Origin: JAZKFT01 sp039925965
GTDB lineage: Bacteria > Bacteroidota > Bacteroidia > Chitinophagales > Chitinophagaceae
Assembly: GCA_039925965.1 (NCBI GenBank)
Contig: JBDSXW010000005.1
Span: 1 to 64,000, forward strand
DNA length: 64,000 nt
Reading direction: 5' to 3'
How positions within the stretch are numbered: the stretch's first letter is position 1; the number at the start of each line of letters is the position of its first letter. Under the pieces are notes generated by a model. The model saw nothing but the letters and a program-made list of their open reading frames with translations, ran no database searches and was not told where the DNA came from. The position numbers and the translations under genes were made by a program. Below are positions 8,899 to 16,440 of this stretch, piece after piece.

Positions 8899-9308
8899 AG
8901 TTAAGAAATTATTAATCAGGATTCTGGATTACAGGAAGTATTTTTGAATGCGATGCTGGCAATGTTTTGAGGATGGCTGGAACCATATTCCGGGCATCGT
9001 TTGGTCTGGTCCGGTTCCCTGTTTTCCCACAGCAATAACTATCAATTGTTCGTTTCATTGTTCCGGTATAATAAATTGCGCCGGGGGAGACCCCGACGCC
9101 GGAACAAAGGTATACGGAAAAAACAATTCTGTGGCTTTTTATGTATTTACTGTCCGGGCAGCATCGGTTGTTTATCAACAGACCGTTAAAATTGCAGCAT
9201 ATCCGTAAACATTCAAATCTTTTCGCCCCGATTAGCTGTTATATTCAGTTAATAACAATTCATAAATCGGGGTGTAACCTGTAATTTTAAACCATAGAAA
9301 TAAATTGT
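8899..9308. other. Divergent 410-bp intergenic region with two structured dyads
   Basis: Shared upstream region of kup (minus) and the secreted-protein gene (plus). It holds an inverted repeat TTGTTCCGG (9058-9066) / CCGGAACAA (9099-9107) enclosing CGGGG-GAGA-CCCCG (9082-9095), and a second nested dyad CCCCGATT (9226-9233) / AATCGGGG (9265-9272) enclosing TGTTAT (9237-9242) / ATAACA (9252-9257). Between the dyads I see nothing coding. The first could be an RNA element of either transcript. Confidence 0.55.
9105..9112 (-). promoter_or_regulatory. Possible -7 element for kup
   Basis: Read on the minus strand these bases are TACCTTTG, an exact match to the Bacteroidota -7 consensus TAnnTTTG. 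No TTTG is found about 20 bp upstream, so the -33 box is missing. The match overlaps one arm of the 9058-9107 dyad, so it could also be chance. Confidence 0.3.
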
Positions 9309-10844
9309 ATGCCGTATAGAAGACTCCTCAGCATTGCACTGCTTTTTTTAATCGCCGGTCGGGTGCAGGCGCAACCGCCAAGAATCACCTACACCGAACC
9401 GGAAAAAGAGGACAGCCGCCGAACCAATTTTGAAATAATTGGCAAACTGAACGGTAATTTCCTGGTGTATAAATCCAACCGGAATGATGATGCCATTTGT
9501 GTGTACGATAACGACATGAAACTGAAAGAACGGGTGAAGCTTGAATTTACGCCGGACCAGCAGCTGATTAACGTTGATTTTATCGCCTACCCGGATTTTT
9601 TTTACGTGATATACCAGTACCAGCGCAAAGGCATTGTGCATTGTATGGCTGCAAAATTAGACGGCAATGCAAAAAGTATGATTGATCCCATAGAACTGGA
9701 TACTACGCAGGTAGGTTTTGCATCCAACAACAAAATATATACGGCCATCAACAGTGATGACAAACAAAGCATCATGGTGTTTAAAATAAACAGCAGGAAC
9801 CGTAATAATTTCATGTTTACTACCTTGCTCTACAACAAAGACTTGCAATTGCGGGGTGGAAAAGACCGCATGAACCTGTCGATGGAAGAGCGCAACGATT
9901 TTTTTACTGATTTTTTGCTGACCAATGATGGGGAGCTGGTGTTTGGCAAATTTCTGCGGCAGAATTACAATGAGTACATTACCAGGTTGTCGATGGTTAT
10001 TAAATACCCCGATTCAGCGAACCTGTCGGTCAATAACGTAGAGCTGGATGGCAAAATACTGGATGAAATAAAATTAAAGGCTGATAATACCAATAGAAGA
10101 ATATTGCTGAATGCTTTTTACTACAAGCAAAAGCGGGGCAATATAGAGGGGTTGTATTCGCTGCTTTGGGATAAGATCAGCAATAAGAAAATCCGGGAAG
10201 TAAGCAGTTTGTTTAATGATGAATTGCGGGCCAATGCAAAAGGCCAGGAGGCTTCTATGAAAGCCGCCTTTAATGATTTTTTTATTAAGAATATTATCGT
10301 GAGGAGAGACGGCGGTTACCTCGTGATAACAGAATCTGAATTCAGTACCACAAGGGGCAATGCTTTTAACCGTTGGAATAATATGGGCTATGGCAATCCC
10401 TGGATGTCGCCGATGGATTACTATTACAATTCTCCCTACGGGTACGGCGGTAGCCCCTGGAACCGGTGGGATAACCAGCAGAACACGCGGTACAATGCAG
10501 AGAATGTAATGGTATTATCTTTCAATAAGGATGGGTCAATCGACTGGACCAATGTCATCCCCAAAAGCCAGTATGATGATCAAAGCGATAACATGATTTC
10601 ATTTCAGCTGGTTAATATGGGTACAGATATTCATTTCCTGTTTAATATGTCCGAAAAGAGAACCATCATGTTAAACGATCAAAGCATATCTTCAGATGGA
10701 AAGATTACCCGAAATCCTACTTTAAAAAATCTTGATAAAGGGTATGAGTTTATGACACGCAGCGGAAAGCAGGTAGCTGCCAGGCAGGTAATTGTTCCCT
10801 GTGTTTACCGCAATTATCTTTGTTTTTCTAAATTAGAATATTAA
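9309..10844 (+). CDS. Secreted protein of unknown function
   Basis: 511 residues with a standard signal peptide (LLSIALLFLIAGRVQAQ, cleavage after AQA-like context). I recognise no domain. The mature protein is beta-rich, with repeated short strand patterns such as FLVYKSNRNDDAICVYDND and SFNKDGSIDWTNVIPK, which hint at a beta-propeller-like or WD/kelch-like fold. Near residues 355-395 is an Asn/Tyr/Gly/Trp-rich insertion (for example YYYNSPYGYGGSPWNRW), probably a disordered or surface loop. There is no T9SS tail and no lipobox, so it should be periplasmic or released. It precedes a DUF6427 membrane protein by 23 bp on the same strand and may be co-transcribed with it. Confidence 0.7.
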   Translation: MPYRRLLSIALLFLIAGRVQAQPPRITYTEPEKEDSRRTNFEIIGKLNGNFLVYKSNRNDDAICVYDNDMKLKERVKLEFTPDQQLINVDFIAYPDFFYVIYQYQRKGIVHCMAAKLDGNAKSMIDPIELDTTQVGFASNNKIYTAINSDDKQSIMVFKINSRNRNNFMFTTLLYNKDLQLRGGKDRMNLSMEERNDFFTDFLLTNDGELVFGKFLRQNYNEYITRLSMVIKYPDSANLSVNNVELDGKILDEIKLKADNTNRRILLNAFYYKQKRGNIEGLYSLLWDKISNKKIREVSSLFNDELRANAKGQEASMKAAFNDFFIKNIIVRRDGGYLVITESEFSTTRGNAFNRWNNMGYGNPWMSPMDYYYNSPYGYGGSPWNRWDNQQNTRYNAENVMVLSFNKDGSIDWTNVIPKSQYDDQSDNMISFQLVNMGTDIHFLFNMSEKRTIMLNDQSISSDGKITRNPTLKNLDKGYEFMTRSGKQVAARQVIVPCVYRNYLCFSKLEY

Positions 10845-10867
10845 GCCACACACCAAAACCAACTAAT

Positions 10868-11854
10868 TTGATCGGAATCTTTAAACAAAAAAATCCCGGT
10901 AACGCACTGGTGTTATTATTATATGCGCTGGTGCTCAAATTTCCTTTTTTTCTTCATCCCGAACAACACATGGCCAACGAGGGAGACAATTATATCTTTA
11001 ATATAATTGTAAAATTCCTCGAACCATTTACAGCCGGCAGCCCGCTTATTTTTTCTGTGTTGGCTTTTTTATTGCTGTTTTCCCAGGCCACGCTGTTGAA
11101 CCGTATTGGCAATTCCCTGAAACTGCTACCCAGGGCCAATTTTCTAATTGGCATGTCTTATATCCTTGTTACATCGCTGGTACATGAATGGAACCTGTTT
11201 TCGGCACCGTTGCTTGTCAATTCGCTGCTGATTTTGATCTGGTACCGGCTTACCAATCTTTATAACCACCATAGTCCAAAAACCGCCATTTTCAACGTCA
11301 GTATCCTGGTGGGTACGCTGCCGCTGATTTACAGCCCGGCTGTTGTATTTATTCTTATACTGGCATTTGCCCTGATTCTTACCCGGCCTTTCCGGATTAC
11401 AGAATGGATGGTAGCGCTGCTCGGTTTTACCACCCCCTATTATTTTTTATTCGTAGTACTTTTTCTTGCCAATCAATGGAACTGGCACAAGGTGATTCCC
11501 GTAATTTCTTTTCACCTGCCAAGGCTTCCGGCCTCTTTATGGATTACTGGCGGTATATTTTTTATGGTGGTTCCTTTTTTGATTGGCGCATGGTATGTAC
11601 AAACCAACCTGGGCAAAATGATGATACAAATGCGTAAAAGCTGGAGCCTGCTGCTGGTGCTGCTGATAGTGTCGGTGATCATTATCCTTGTTAACCCGGG
11701 AGTAAATTACCTGCATTGGTTGCCGGTGGTGGTGCCCCTGTCAATTTTTCATGCCGCAGGTTATTTTTACCTGCCTGGCCGTTGGCTGCCGTTGGTGCTG
11801 CACTGGGTAATATTTGCTTTCGTAATGATGTTAAATTATACCGTGCACGGCTAG
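10868..11854 (+). CDS. DUF6427-type integral membrane protein
   Basis: 328 residues and roughly nine hydrophobic helices with almost no large soluble part. The opening IGIFKQKNPGNALVLLLYALVLKFPFF matches the start I know for DUF6427 proteins, which are confined to Bacteroidota and have no assigned function. The start is a TTG at 10868; there is no ATG in a suitable place and the conserved GIFKQK segment begins right after it. The overall look, with helix pairs and loops rich in aromatic residues, resembles polytopic enzymes or flippase-like proteins, but that is a guess. Confidence 0.75.
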   Translation: MIGIFKQKNPGNALVLLLYALVLKFPFFLHPEQHMANEGDNYIFNIIVKFLEPFTAGSPLIFSVLAFLLLFSQATLLNRIGNSLKLLPRANFLIGMSYILVTSLVHEWNLFSAPLLVNSLLILIWYRLTNLYNHHSPKTAIFNVSILVGTLPLIYSPAVVFILILAFALILTRPFRITEWMVALLGFTTPYYFLFVVLFLANQWNWHKVIPVISFHLPRLPASLWITGGIFFMVVPFLIGAWYVQTNLGKMMIQMRKSWSLLLVLLIVSVIIILVNPGVNYLHWLPVVVPLSIFHAAGYFYLPGRWLPLVLHWVIFAFVMMLNYTVHG

Positions 11855-11983
11855 TGCCGCCCGGCTTCAATACCCCAAGAAGCAAAACTTGTGCATAACC
11901 AATGCCCGGGCACCGGTAACTGCAAATGCAGCAAGCAGACATCTGTTTTTGAATTATCTTTACAGCCTCCAACAATTTTTATT

Positions 11984-12664
11984 ATGAAATTTGGCGTTGT
12001 AGTATTTCCAGGCTCTAATTGTGACCGTGATATGCAGGATGCCCTGCAGCAGGACCTTAACCAGGAAGTGATTATGTTATGGCACAAAGACAAAGACCTG
12101 GGTATGTTTTCTACGGAAGATTGCCTGGTATTGCCCGGCGGATTTTCTTATGGCGATTACCTGCGTTGCGGTGCCATTGCGCGTTTTAGCCCCATGATGC
12201 AAAGCGTAATTGATTTTGCCAATAAAGGCGGACAGGTACTGGGCATCTGCAACGGATTCCAGATACTGTGCGAATCGCAGCTGCTGCCGGGCGTTTTACT
12301 GAGGAATGCACACCAGCAATTTGTTTGCAAAAATATTTATATAAAAGGGATTGGGTCAGACAAAGCATTAAAACTACCCGTTGCGCATGGCGAGGGCAGG
12401 TATTTTGCAGAAAATAAAATACTGGATGTGCTGGAAGCAAACGACCAGGTACTGTACCGTTACTGCGATGAACAGGGCCGGATTACGGATGCAGCCAACC
12501 CCAACGGTGCAACGCGTAACATTGCCGGTATCTGTAACAGCAACCGAAACGTTTTTGGCATGATGCCCCACCCGGAAAGAGCCTGCTCGGCAGCGCTGGG
12601 CAATACCGATGGGCGCCTGGTAATGGAAGCATTAATGATGAGCCGCCAGCCTGCACTCGTTTAG
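11984..12664 (+). CDS. purQ: Phosphoribosylformylglycinamidine synthase subunit PurQ
   Basis: Glutaminase subunit of the fourth step of purine synthesis; it frees ammonia from glutamine for PurL (with PurS). 226 aa, the normal size for the separate-subunit form. MKFGVVVFPGSNCDRD is the canonical start, so ATG 11984 is used rather than the longer frame from 11891. The nucleophile is Cys near residue 89 in VLGICNGFQIL, and MMPHPER near 195 supplies His and Glu. No other pur gene is next to it. A TATCTTTA sequence 22 bp before the start may be its -7 element. Confidence 0.97.
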   Translation: MKFGVVVFPGSNCDRDMQDALQQDLNQEVIMLWHKDKDLGMFSTEDCLVLPGGFSYGDYLRCGAIARFSPMMQSVIDFANKGGQVLGICNGFQILCESQLLPGVLLRNAHQQFVCKNIYIKGIGSDKALKLPVAHGEGRYFAENKILDVLEANDQVLYRYCDEQGRITDAANPNGATRNIAGICNSNRNVFGMMPHPERACSAALGNTDGRLVMEALMMSRQPALV

Positions 12665-12739
12665 TTTTTACATTTAATTTAGCATAACGGTTGGAACTTT
12701 GCAGGCAATGTTTACGTTCTTGTGTAATTATTCAGCATT

Positions 12740-13198
12740 ATGAAGAAACTTTACTTTTTTATCGTTTTGTCCGTTGTTGCTTTTACGCTCCAGGCCCAAT
12801 CGGCCAAACAGGTGCAGTGGTCCTATTCAGCTAAAAAATTGGCGGAAAAAACATACGAAGTCCATATGACGGCAACAATTGGCGACAGCTATCATTTGTA
12901 TTCACAAAATGCAGGCGTGGCAGACGGACCGCTACCTACCACTTTTAAATTTATAAACAACCCGCTGGCAACAGCCGCGGGTAAAGTAAAAGAAGTGGGT
13001 AAAATGGTTAAGAAATATGAGGCTGCATGGCCAGGCACCGTTAACTACTATGAAAATACGGTTGACTTTGTACAAACCGTAAAGCTGAAAGGAAACATCA
13101 AAACAAATTTTGCCGGTAGTGTGGAATTCATCGTTTGCAATGACGCGCGGTGTCTGCCCCCTTCAACAATAGAATTTAAAGTGAACATTGGCGGATAG
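12740..13198 (+). CDS. Stand-alone DsbD N-terminal (alpha) domain protein
   Basis: Exported 152-residue protein: signal peptide (KKLYFFIVLSVVAFTLQAQ) followed by a single immunoglobulin-like DsbD alpha domain. It keeps the redox pair as CNDARCLPP (Cys133 and Cys138), the motif through which the DsbD N-domain passes electrons to periplasmic partners. Directly downstream, with a terminator hairpin between, lies a full DsbD whose own N-terminal domain has lost this pair. The likely role is therefore to serve as the working periplasmic relay for that DsbD. The domain call is strong; the partnership is inferred from adjacency and from the complementary cysteine pattern. Confidence 0.85.
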   Translation: MKKLYFFIVLSVVAFTLQAQSAKQVQWSYSAKKLAEKTYEVHMTATIGDSYHLYSQNAGVADGPLPTTFKFINNPLATAAGKVKEVGKMVKKYEAAWPGTVNYYENTVDFVQTVKLKGNIKTNFAGSVEFIVCNDARCLPPSTIEFKVNIGG

Positions 13199-13228
13199 TG
13201 TGCTGCCAGTCATTCATCTTGTTTATAA

Positions 13229-13263
13229 AACGGGTTCTTTGCAAAAGGAACCCGTTGGTTTTT
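13229..13263 (+). terminator. Rho-independent terminator or attenuator between nDsbD and DsbD
   Basis: AACGGGTTC (13229-13237) pairs with GAACCCGTT (13248-13256), 9 bp without mismatch, followed by GGTTTTT. It stands 12 bp before the DsbD start, so it may set the ratio of the two proteins by partial termination. Confidence 0.75.
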
Positions 13264-13274
13264 AATAAAACGCA

Positions 13275-15281
13275 ATGAAACAAATTATACTCGCCGCTGG
13301 CTTTTGCGTGTTGTTGACCGGGCTGCTGGCACAAGGCAATACACCGCCTGAAAAAGCAGTTGCCTGGAATTTTGCCGCGGTAAAAAATGCAGACAACACT
13401 TATACACTGGGTTTTACCGCCAACATCGGTAAAGGGTGGAAATTGTTTTCTACCACCATGAAAGACGATGAACCCAATACGCGCATCCATTATGATTCCG
13501 CTTCGCTTTCCAATTTAGTAATTACCAGCACTACAGAAACCGGCAAATTGCAATCATCCAGGGAAGCATTGCTCGGGGATATCGCAATCCGTTATTTTGA
13601 GAACACTGCTGGCATTGCGGTAACGGTGCAGGCAAAAGACCTGCATAAAGATATTACGGGCGTAGTTTCCTATATGGCTATTAAAGGAGACAGTGTAGCC
13701 GGTCCGGAGGAACTTCCTTTTCGGTTTTCTTTTGATGCCGGCGGTAACCTAAATGCCAAACAAGGCGGCTTGCGGGAGTCCGCAAACGCCGCGCAGGCTT
13801 TAAAGCGCAGCAAGATTGATGTAACCAATCCTGTAAACAACTGTGGTGGTACGGGAGGAGAAGACAGCGGCAAAAAAAGCTTACTGGGCATTTTCATCCT
13901 GGGTTTTTTGGGCGGGCTGGTGGGCTTGATAATGCCCTGCACGTTCCCTATGATCCCGCTCACGGTATCGTTCTTTACAAAAAAATCAGGCAACAAGCAG
14001 CAGGGCATCAGGAATGCTTTTTTATACGGTTTTTTTATATTTCTTATTTACGTGCTTATCAGTGTGCCTTTTTATTTCCTGGATGCAGGTAAGTCGGATA
14101 TCCTCAACAATATTTCTACCAATGCCTGGCTGAATATTTTCTTTGCTGCGGTATTTGTAGCGTTTGCCCTGTCCTTTTTTGGCTTTTATGAGATTGGATT
14201 GCCCGCTAATTTATCCAATTCGGTAGATTCCAAATCAAATGCAGGCACGGCCAGCGGTATATTTTTTATGGCACTCACGCTGGCAATTGTTTCATTTTCC
14301 TGTACCGGTCCGATACTGGGTTCCCTACTGGTGGGTGCGTTGAACCAGAATGGCGGCGCCGTACAATTAACGGTGGCACTGGGCGGTTTTGGACTGGCAC
14401 TCGGGCTGCCTTTTGCGCTGTTTGCATTGTTTCCCAACTGGCTTTCTTCGTTGCCAAAATCGGGCGGCTGGATGAATACGGTAAAGATTGTTTTTGGGTT
14501 TCTTGAACTGGCTTTTGCCATAAAATATTTTTCAAATGCAGACCTGGTAGAACACTGGGGCCTGCTGAAAAGAGAAGTGTTTTTTGCGCTCTGGATAATT
14601 ATCGGCATCGCTATCGTGCTCTATTTACTGGGCATTCTAAAGTTCAGTTACGACCCGCCCCCTAAAAAATTAAGCAAAGGCCGCATTGCATTTGCGTTGT
14701 TCTTTTTAGTCATTACCCTTTACCTGGTACCCGGCCTGAGCAATACAAAATATGCTAACCGCGCGCTGATCAGCGGTTTCCCCCCGCCATTGAGCTACAG
14801 CATTTATGGACAGGGGTCTGCCACGGGAAAAGGGGTGGAAGCAAATGTGGTCAACAATTATGAAAAAGCATTGCAACTGGCGAAAGAACAGAACAAGCCA
14901 CTGCTAATAGATTTCACTGGCTGGGCCTGCGTCAATTGCCGGAAGATGGAAGAGAATGTATGGACGGATGAAAGCGTAAAAGCATTGATAGAAAAAGATT
15001 TTATCCTCGTATCCCTGTATGTAGACGATCGGAAAATGTTGCCCGATGACGCGCAGTTTTTATTCAGCAGCAGCGACGGTTCCAAAAAAGCCATTAAGAC
15101 GGTGGGCGATAAATTCATTACACTGCAATCAGAGAATTTTAAAAATGCATCGCAACCGCTGTATGCAATTATATCCCCGGAGGAAAAAGTATTGACGCTA
15201 CCCGTTGGTTATACACCCGGCGTAAAAGCGTATCGAAACTGGCTGGCATGCGGGCTGGAAGCGTTTGAGAAAAATAAGTAA
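13275..15281 (+). CDS. dsbD: Thiol:disulfide interchange protein DsbD
   Basis: Membrane electron conduit carrying reducing power from cytoplasmic thioredoxin to the periplasm. 668 aa with the three-part layout: signal peptide (1-20), alpha domain (25-155), eight-helix DsbD/CcdA core (about 203-485) and a C-terminal thioredoxin-like gamma domain (525-665). The core cysteines are in IMPCTFPMIPL (Cys222) and SFSCTGPILG (Cys343); the gamma domain has GWACVNCRKM (Cys552, Cys555). The alpha domain lacks the cysteine pair: where the family has CxxxxCxPP this protein reads YMAIKGDSVAGPEEL. The preceding gene encodes an alpha domain that retains the pair, which explains how the system could still work. 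Confidence 0.93.
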   Translation: MKQIILAAGFCVLLTGLLAQGNTPPEKAVAWNFAAVKNADNTYTLGFTANIGKGWKLFSTTMKDDEPNTRIHYDSASLSNLVITSTTETGKLQSSREALLGDIAIRYFENTAGIAVTVQAKDLHKDITGVVSYMAIKGDSVAGPEELPFRFSFDAGGNLNAKQGGLRESANAAQALKRSKIDVTNPVNNCGGTGGEDSGKKSLLGIFILGFLGGLVGLIMPCTFPMIPLTVSFFTKKSGNKQQGIRNAFLYGFFIFLIYVLISVPFYFLDAGKSDILNNISTNAWLNIFFAAVFVAFALSFFGFYEIGLPANLSNSVDSKSNAGTASGIFFMALTLAIVSFSCTGPILGSLLVGALNQNGGAVQLTVALGGFGLALGLPFALFALFPNWLSSLPKSGGWMNTVKIVFGFLELAFAIKYFSNADLVEHWGLLKREVFFALWIIIGIAIVLYLLGILKFSYDPPPKKLSKGRIAFALFFLVITLYLVPGLSNTKYANRALISGFPPPLSYSIYGQGSATGKGVEANVVNNYEKALQLAKEQNKPLLIDFTGWACVNCRKMEENVWTDESVKALIEKDFILVSLYVDDRKMLPDDAQFLFSSSDGSKKAIKTVGDKFITLQSENFKNASQPLYAIISPEEKVLTLPVGYTPGVKAYRNWLACGLEAFEKNK

Positions 15282-15383
15282 CAGGCAAATCTGCAAATAG
15301 GAGTCTGTGCGCACGTGAAAACCCAGGCCTCCGTTATCGCGTCCGATTCGCTCCATGTTTTCACATCTTTTTTTCATAAAAAA

Positions 15384-15407
15384 ACCTCCCATTGGGAGGT
15401 CTTTTTT
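15384..15407. terminator. Bidirectional terminator between dsbD and sigma factor gene
   Basis: ACCTCCC (15384-15390) and GGGAGGT (15394-15400) form a tight 3-nt-loop hairpin flanked by a run of A on the left and T on the right (CTTTTTT). It sits between two convergent genes and can serve both strands. The rest of 15282-15583 has no coding signal. Confidence 0.85.
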
Positions 15408-15583
15408 AATTAGGCGTCATTCTGTACCGGCCTTCTTACAGCAAGCGAATCAGATTTTTAAAAAGGTAAGGTGGTGGCCCAGAATGACAATAGCTTTACA
15501 AGTTTATTGTAGCGTAAAATTAAGCATCAATAAGATATTATTTTTATTAGCGACGTTAATTATTAGCGAAGAAATTGCCGGAA

Positions 15584-16165
15584 TTACAAAGAAATTTGTT
15601 TTTCGTGCATCATCTTCCTTAAGTTAATCAGGCCATAGCGCATTCTGCCCAGCGCAGTGTTGATACTGCAATTGGTAAGTGCTGCAATTTCCTTAAAACT
15701 TAATTCTGCATAATGACGGAGAATGATAACCTCGCGCTGATCTTCGGGCAACAGGTCAAGCATACGGCGTACCCTGTCGTGGCTCTGGCGTTTCATCATT
15801 TTTGTTTCAGCATTGTCTTCAGTAAAGTTCAATACTTCAAAAATGTCGCGGTCATCGCTTGTTTTAATAGCGGGGGTTCTTTTTACTTTGCGGAAATGAT
15901 CTACACACAGATTGTGTGCAATACGCATCGCCCATGGTAAAAATTTTCCTTCTTCAGTGTAACGTCCACCGCGGATGGTGTCGATAATTTTAATCAGTAC
16001 ATCCTGGAAAATATCTTCAGCCAGATATTTATCCTTTACCATAAACAAAATAGACGTGTACAATTTGTCCTTATGGCGCACAACAAGCGTTTCAAGTGCG
16101 TTCATGTCTCCATCCATGAATGAGTGAATCAATTCATGATCGGTGTTTTTGCAAAGTGATTTCAT
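15584..16165 (-). CDS. ECF-type RNA polymerase sigma factor
   Basis: 193 residues with sigma region 2 (about 25-95, including DKYLAEDIFQDVLIKI and KFLPWAMRIAHNLCVDHFR) and region 4 (about 130-185, LLPEDQREVIILRHYAELSFKEIAALTNCSINTALGRMRYG). This is the sigma-24/ECF architecture. No anti-sigma gene is adjacent on either side, which is unusual for stress-type ECF factors but common for one widespread Bacteroidota group that appears to be constitutively used. It is read divergently from uvrA. Target promoters cannot be told from here. Confidence 0.93.
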   Translation of the reverse strand: MKSLCKNTDHELIHSFMDGDMNALETLVVRHKDKLYTSILFMVKDKYLAEDIFQDVLIKIIDTIRGGRYTEEGKFLPWAMRIAHNLCVDHFRKVKRTPAIKTSDDRDIFEVLNFTEDNAETKMMKRQSHDRVRRMLDLLPEDQREVIILRHYAELSFKEIAALTNCSINTALGRMRYGLINLRKMMHEKQISL

Positions 16166-16218
16166 AAACTTCTACGGTTTTTAAAAATGATTGGATATTG
16201 GTTAAGATGTAAAGTGCG

Positions 16219-16250
16219 TTTGGAAATTTTCTAAGCGAAGTATAGATTTG
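16219..16250 (+). promoter_or_regulatory. Bacteroidota-type promoter for uvrA
   Basis: TTTG at 16219-16222, a 20-bp spacer and TAGATTTG at 16243-16250 match the TTTG-N19/21-TAnnTTTG consensus exactly. The predicted start is near 16257, giving a leader of about 180 nt before uvrA. Confidence 0.65.
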
Positions 16251-16440
16251 CTTATAGGCGGGGAGTTTTTAAATGGTTAATCATGGATTTTAATTGGCTT
16301 TTAATTCTATTTCGAAAATAGTACTTTTTTGAAAAGAAAAACCTTTTACAAAAGAAATATTGCAACAGAATTCATAATTGGGTGTTAATACGTAATAAGA
16401 TCGTAGATCTGCTATAACTTAATCTCCTTTTTCCACTTAT

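Noticed and set aside
9058..9107. ydaO-type (c-di-AMP) riboswitch before kup
   Set aside because: The GGGGGAGACC stretch is only faintly similar and the remaining conserved parts of that class are not seen; kept only as an unassigned structure.
15355..15627. 90-residue plus-strand frame
   Set aside because: It contains the bidirectional terminator hairpin and overlaps the sigma factor gene.
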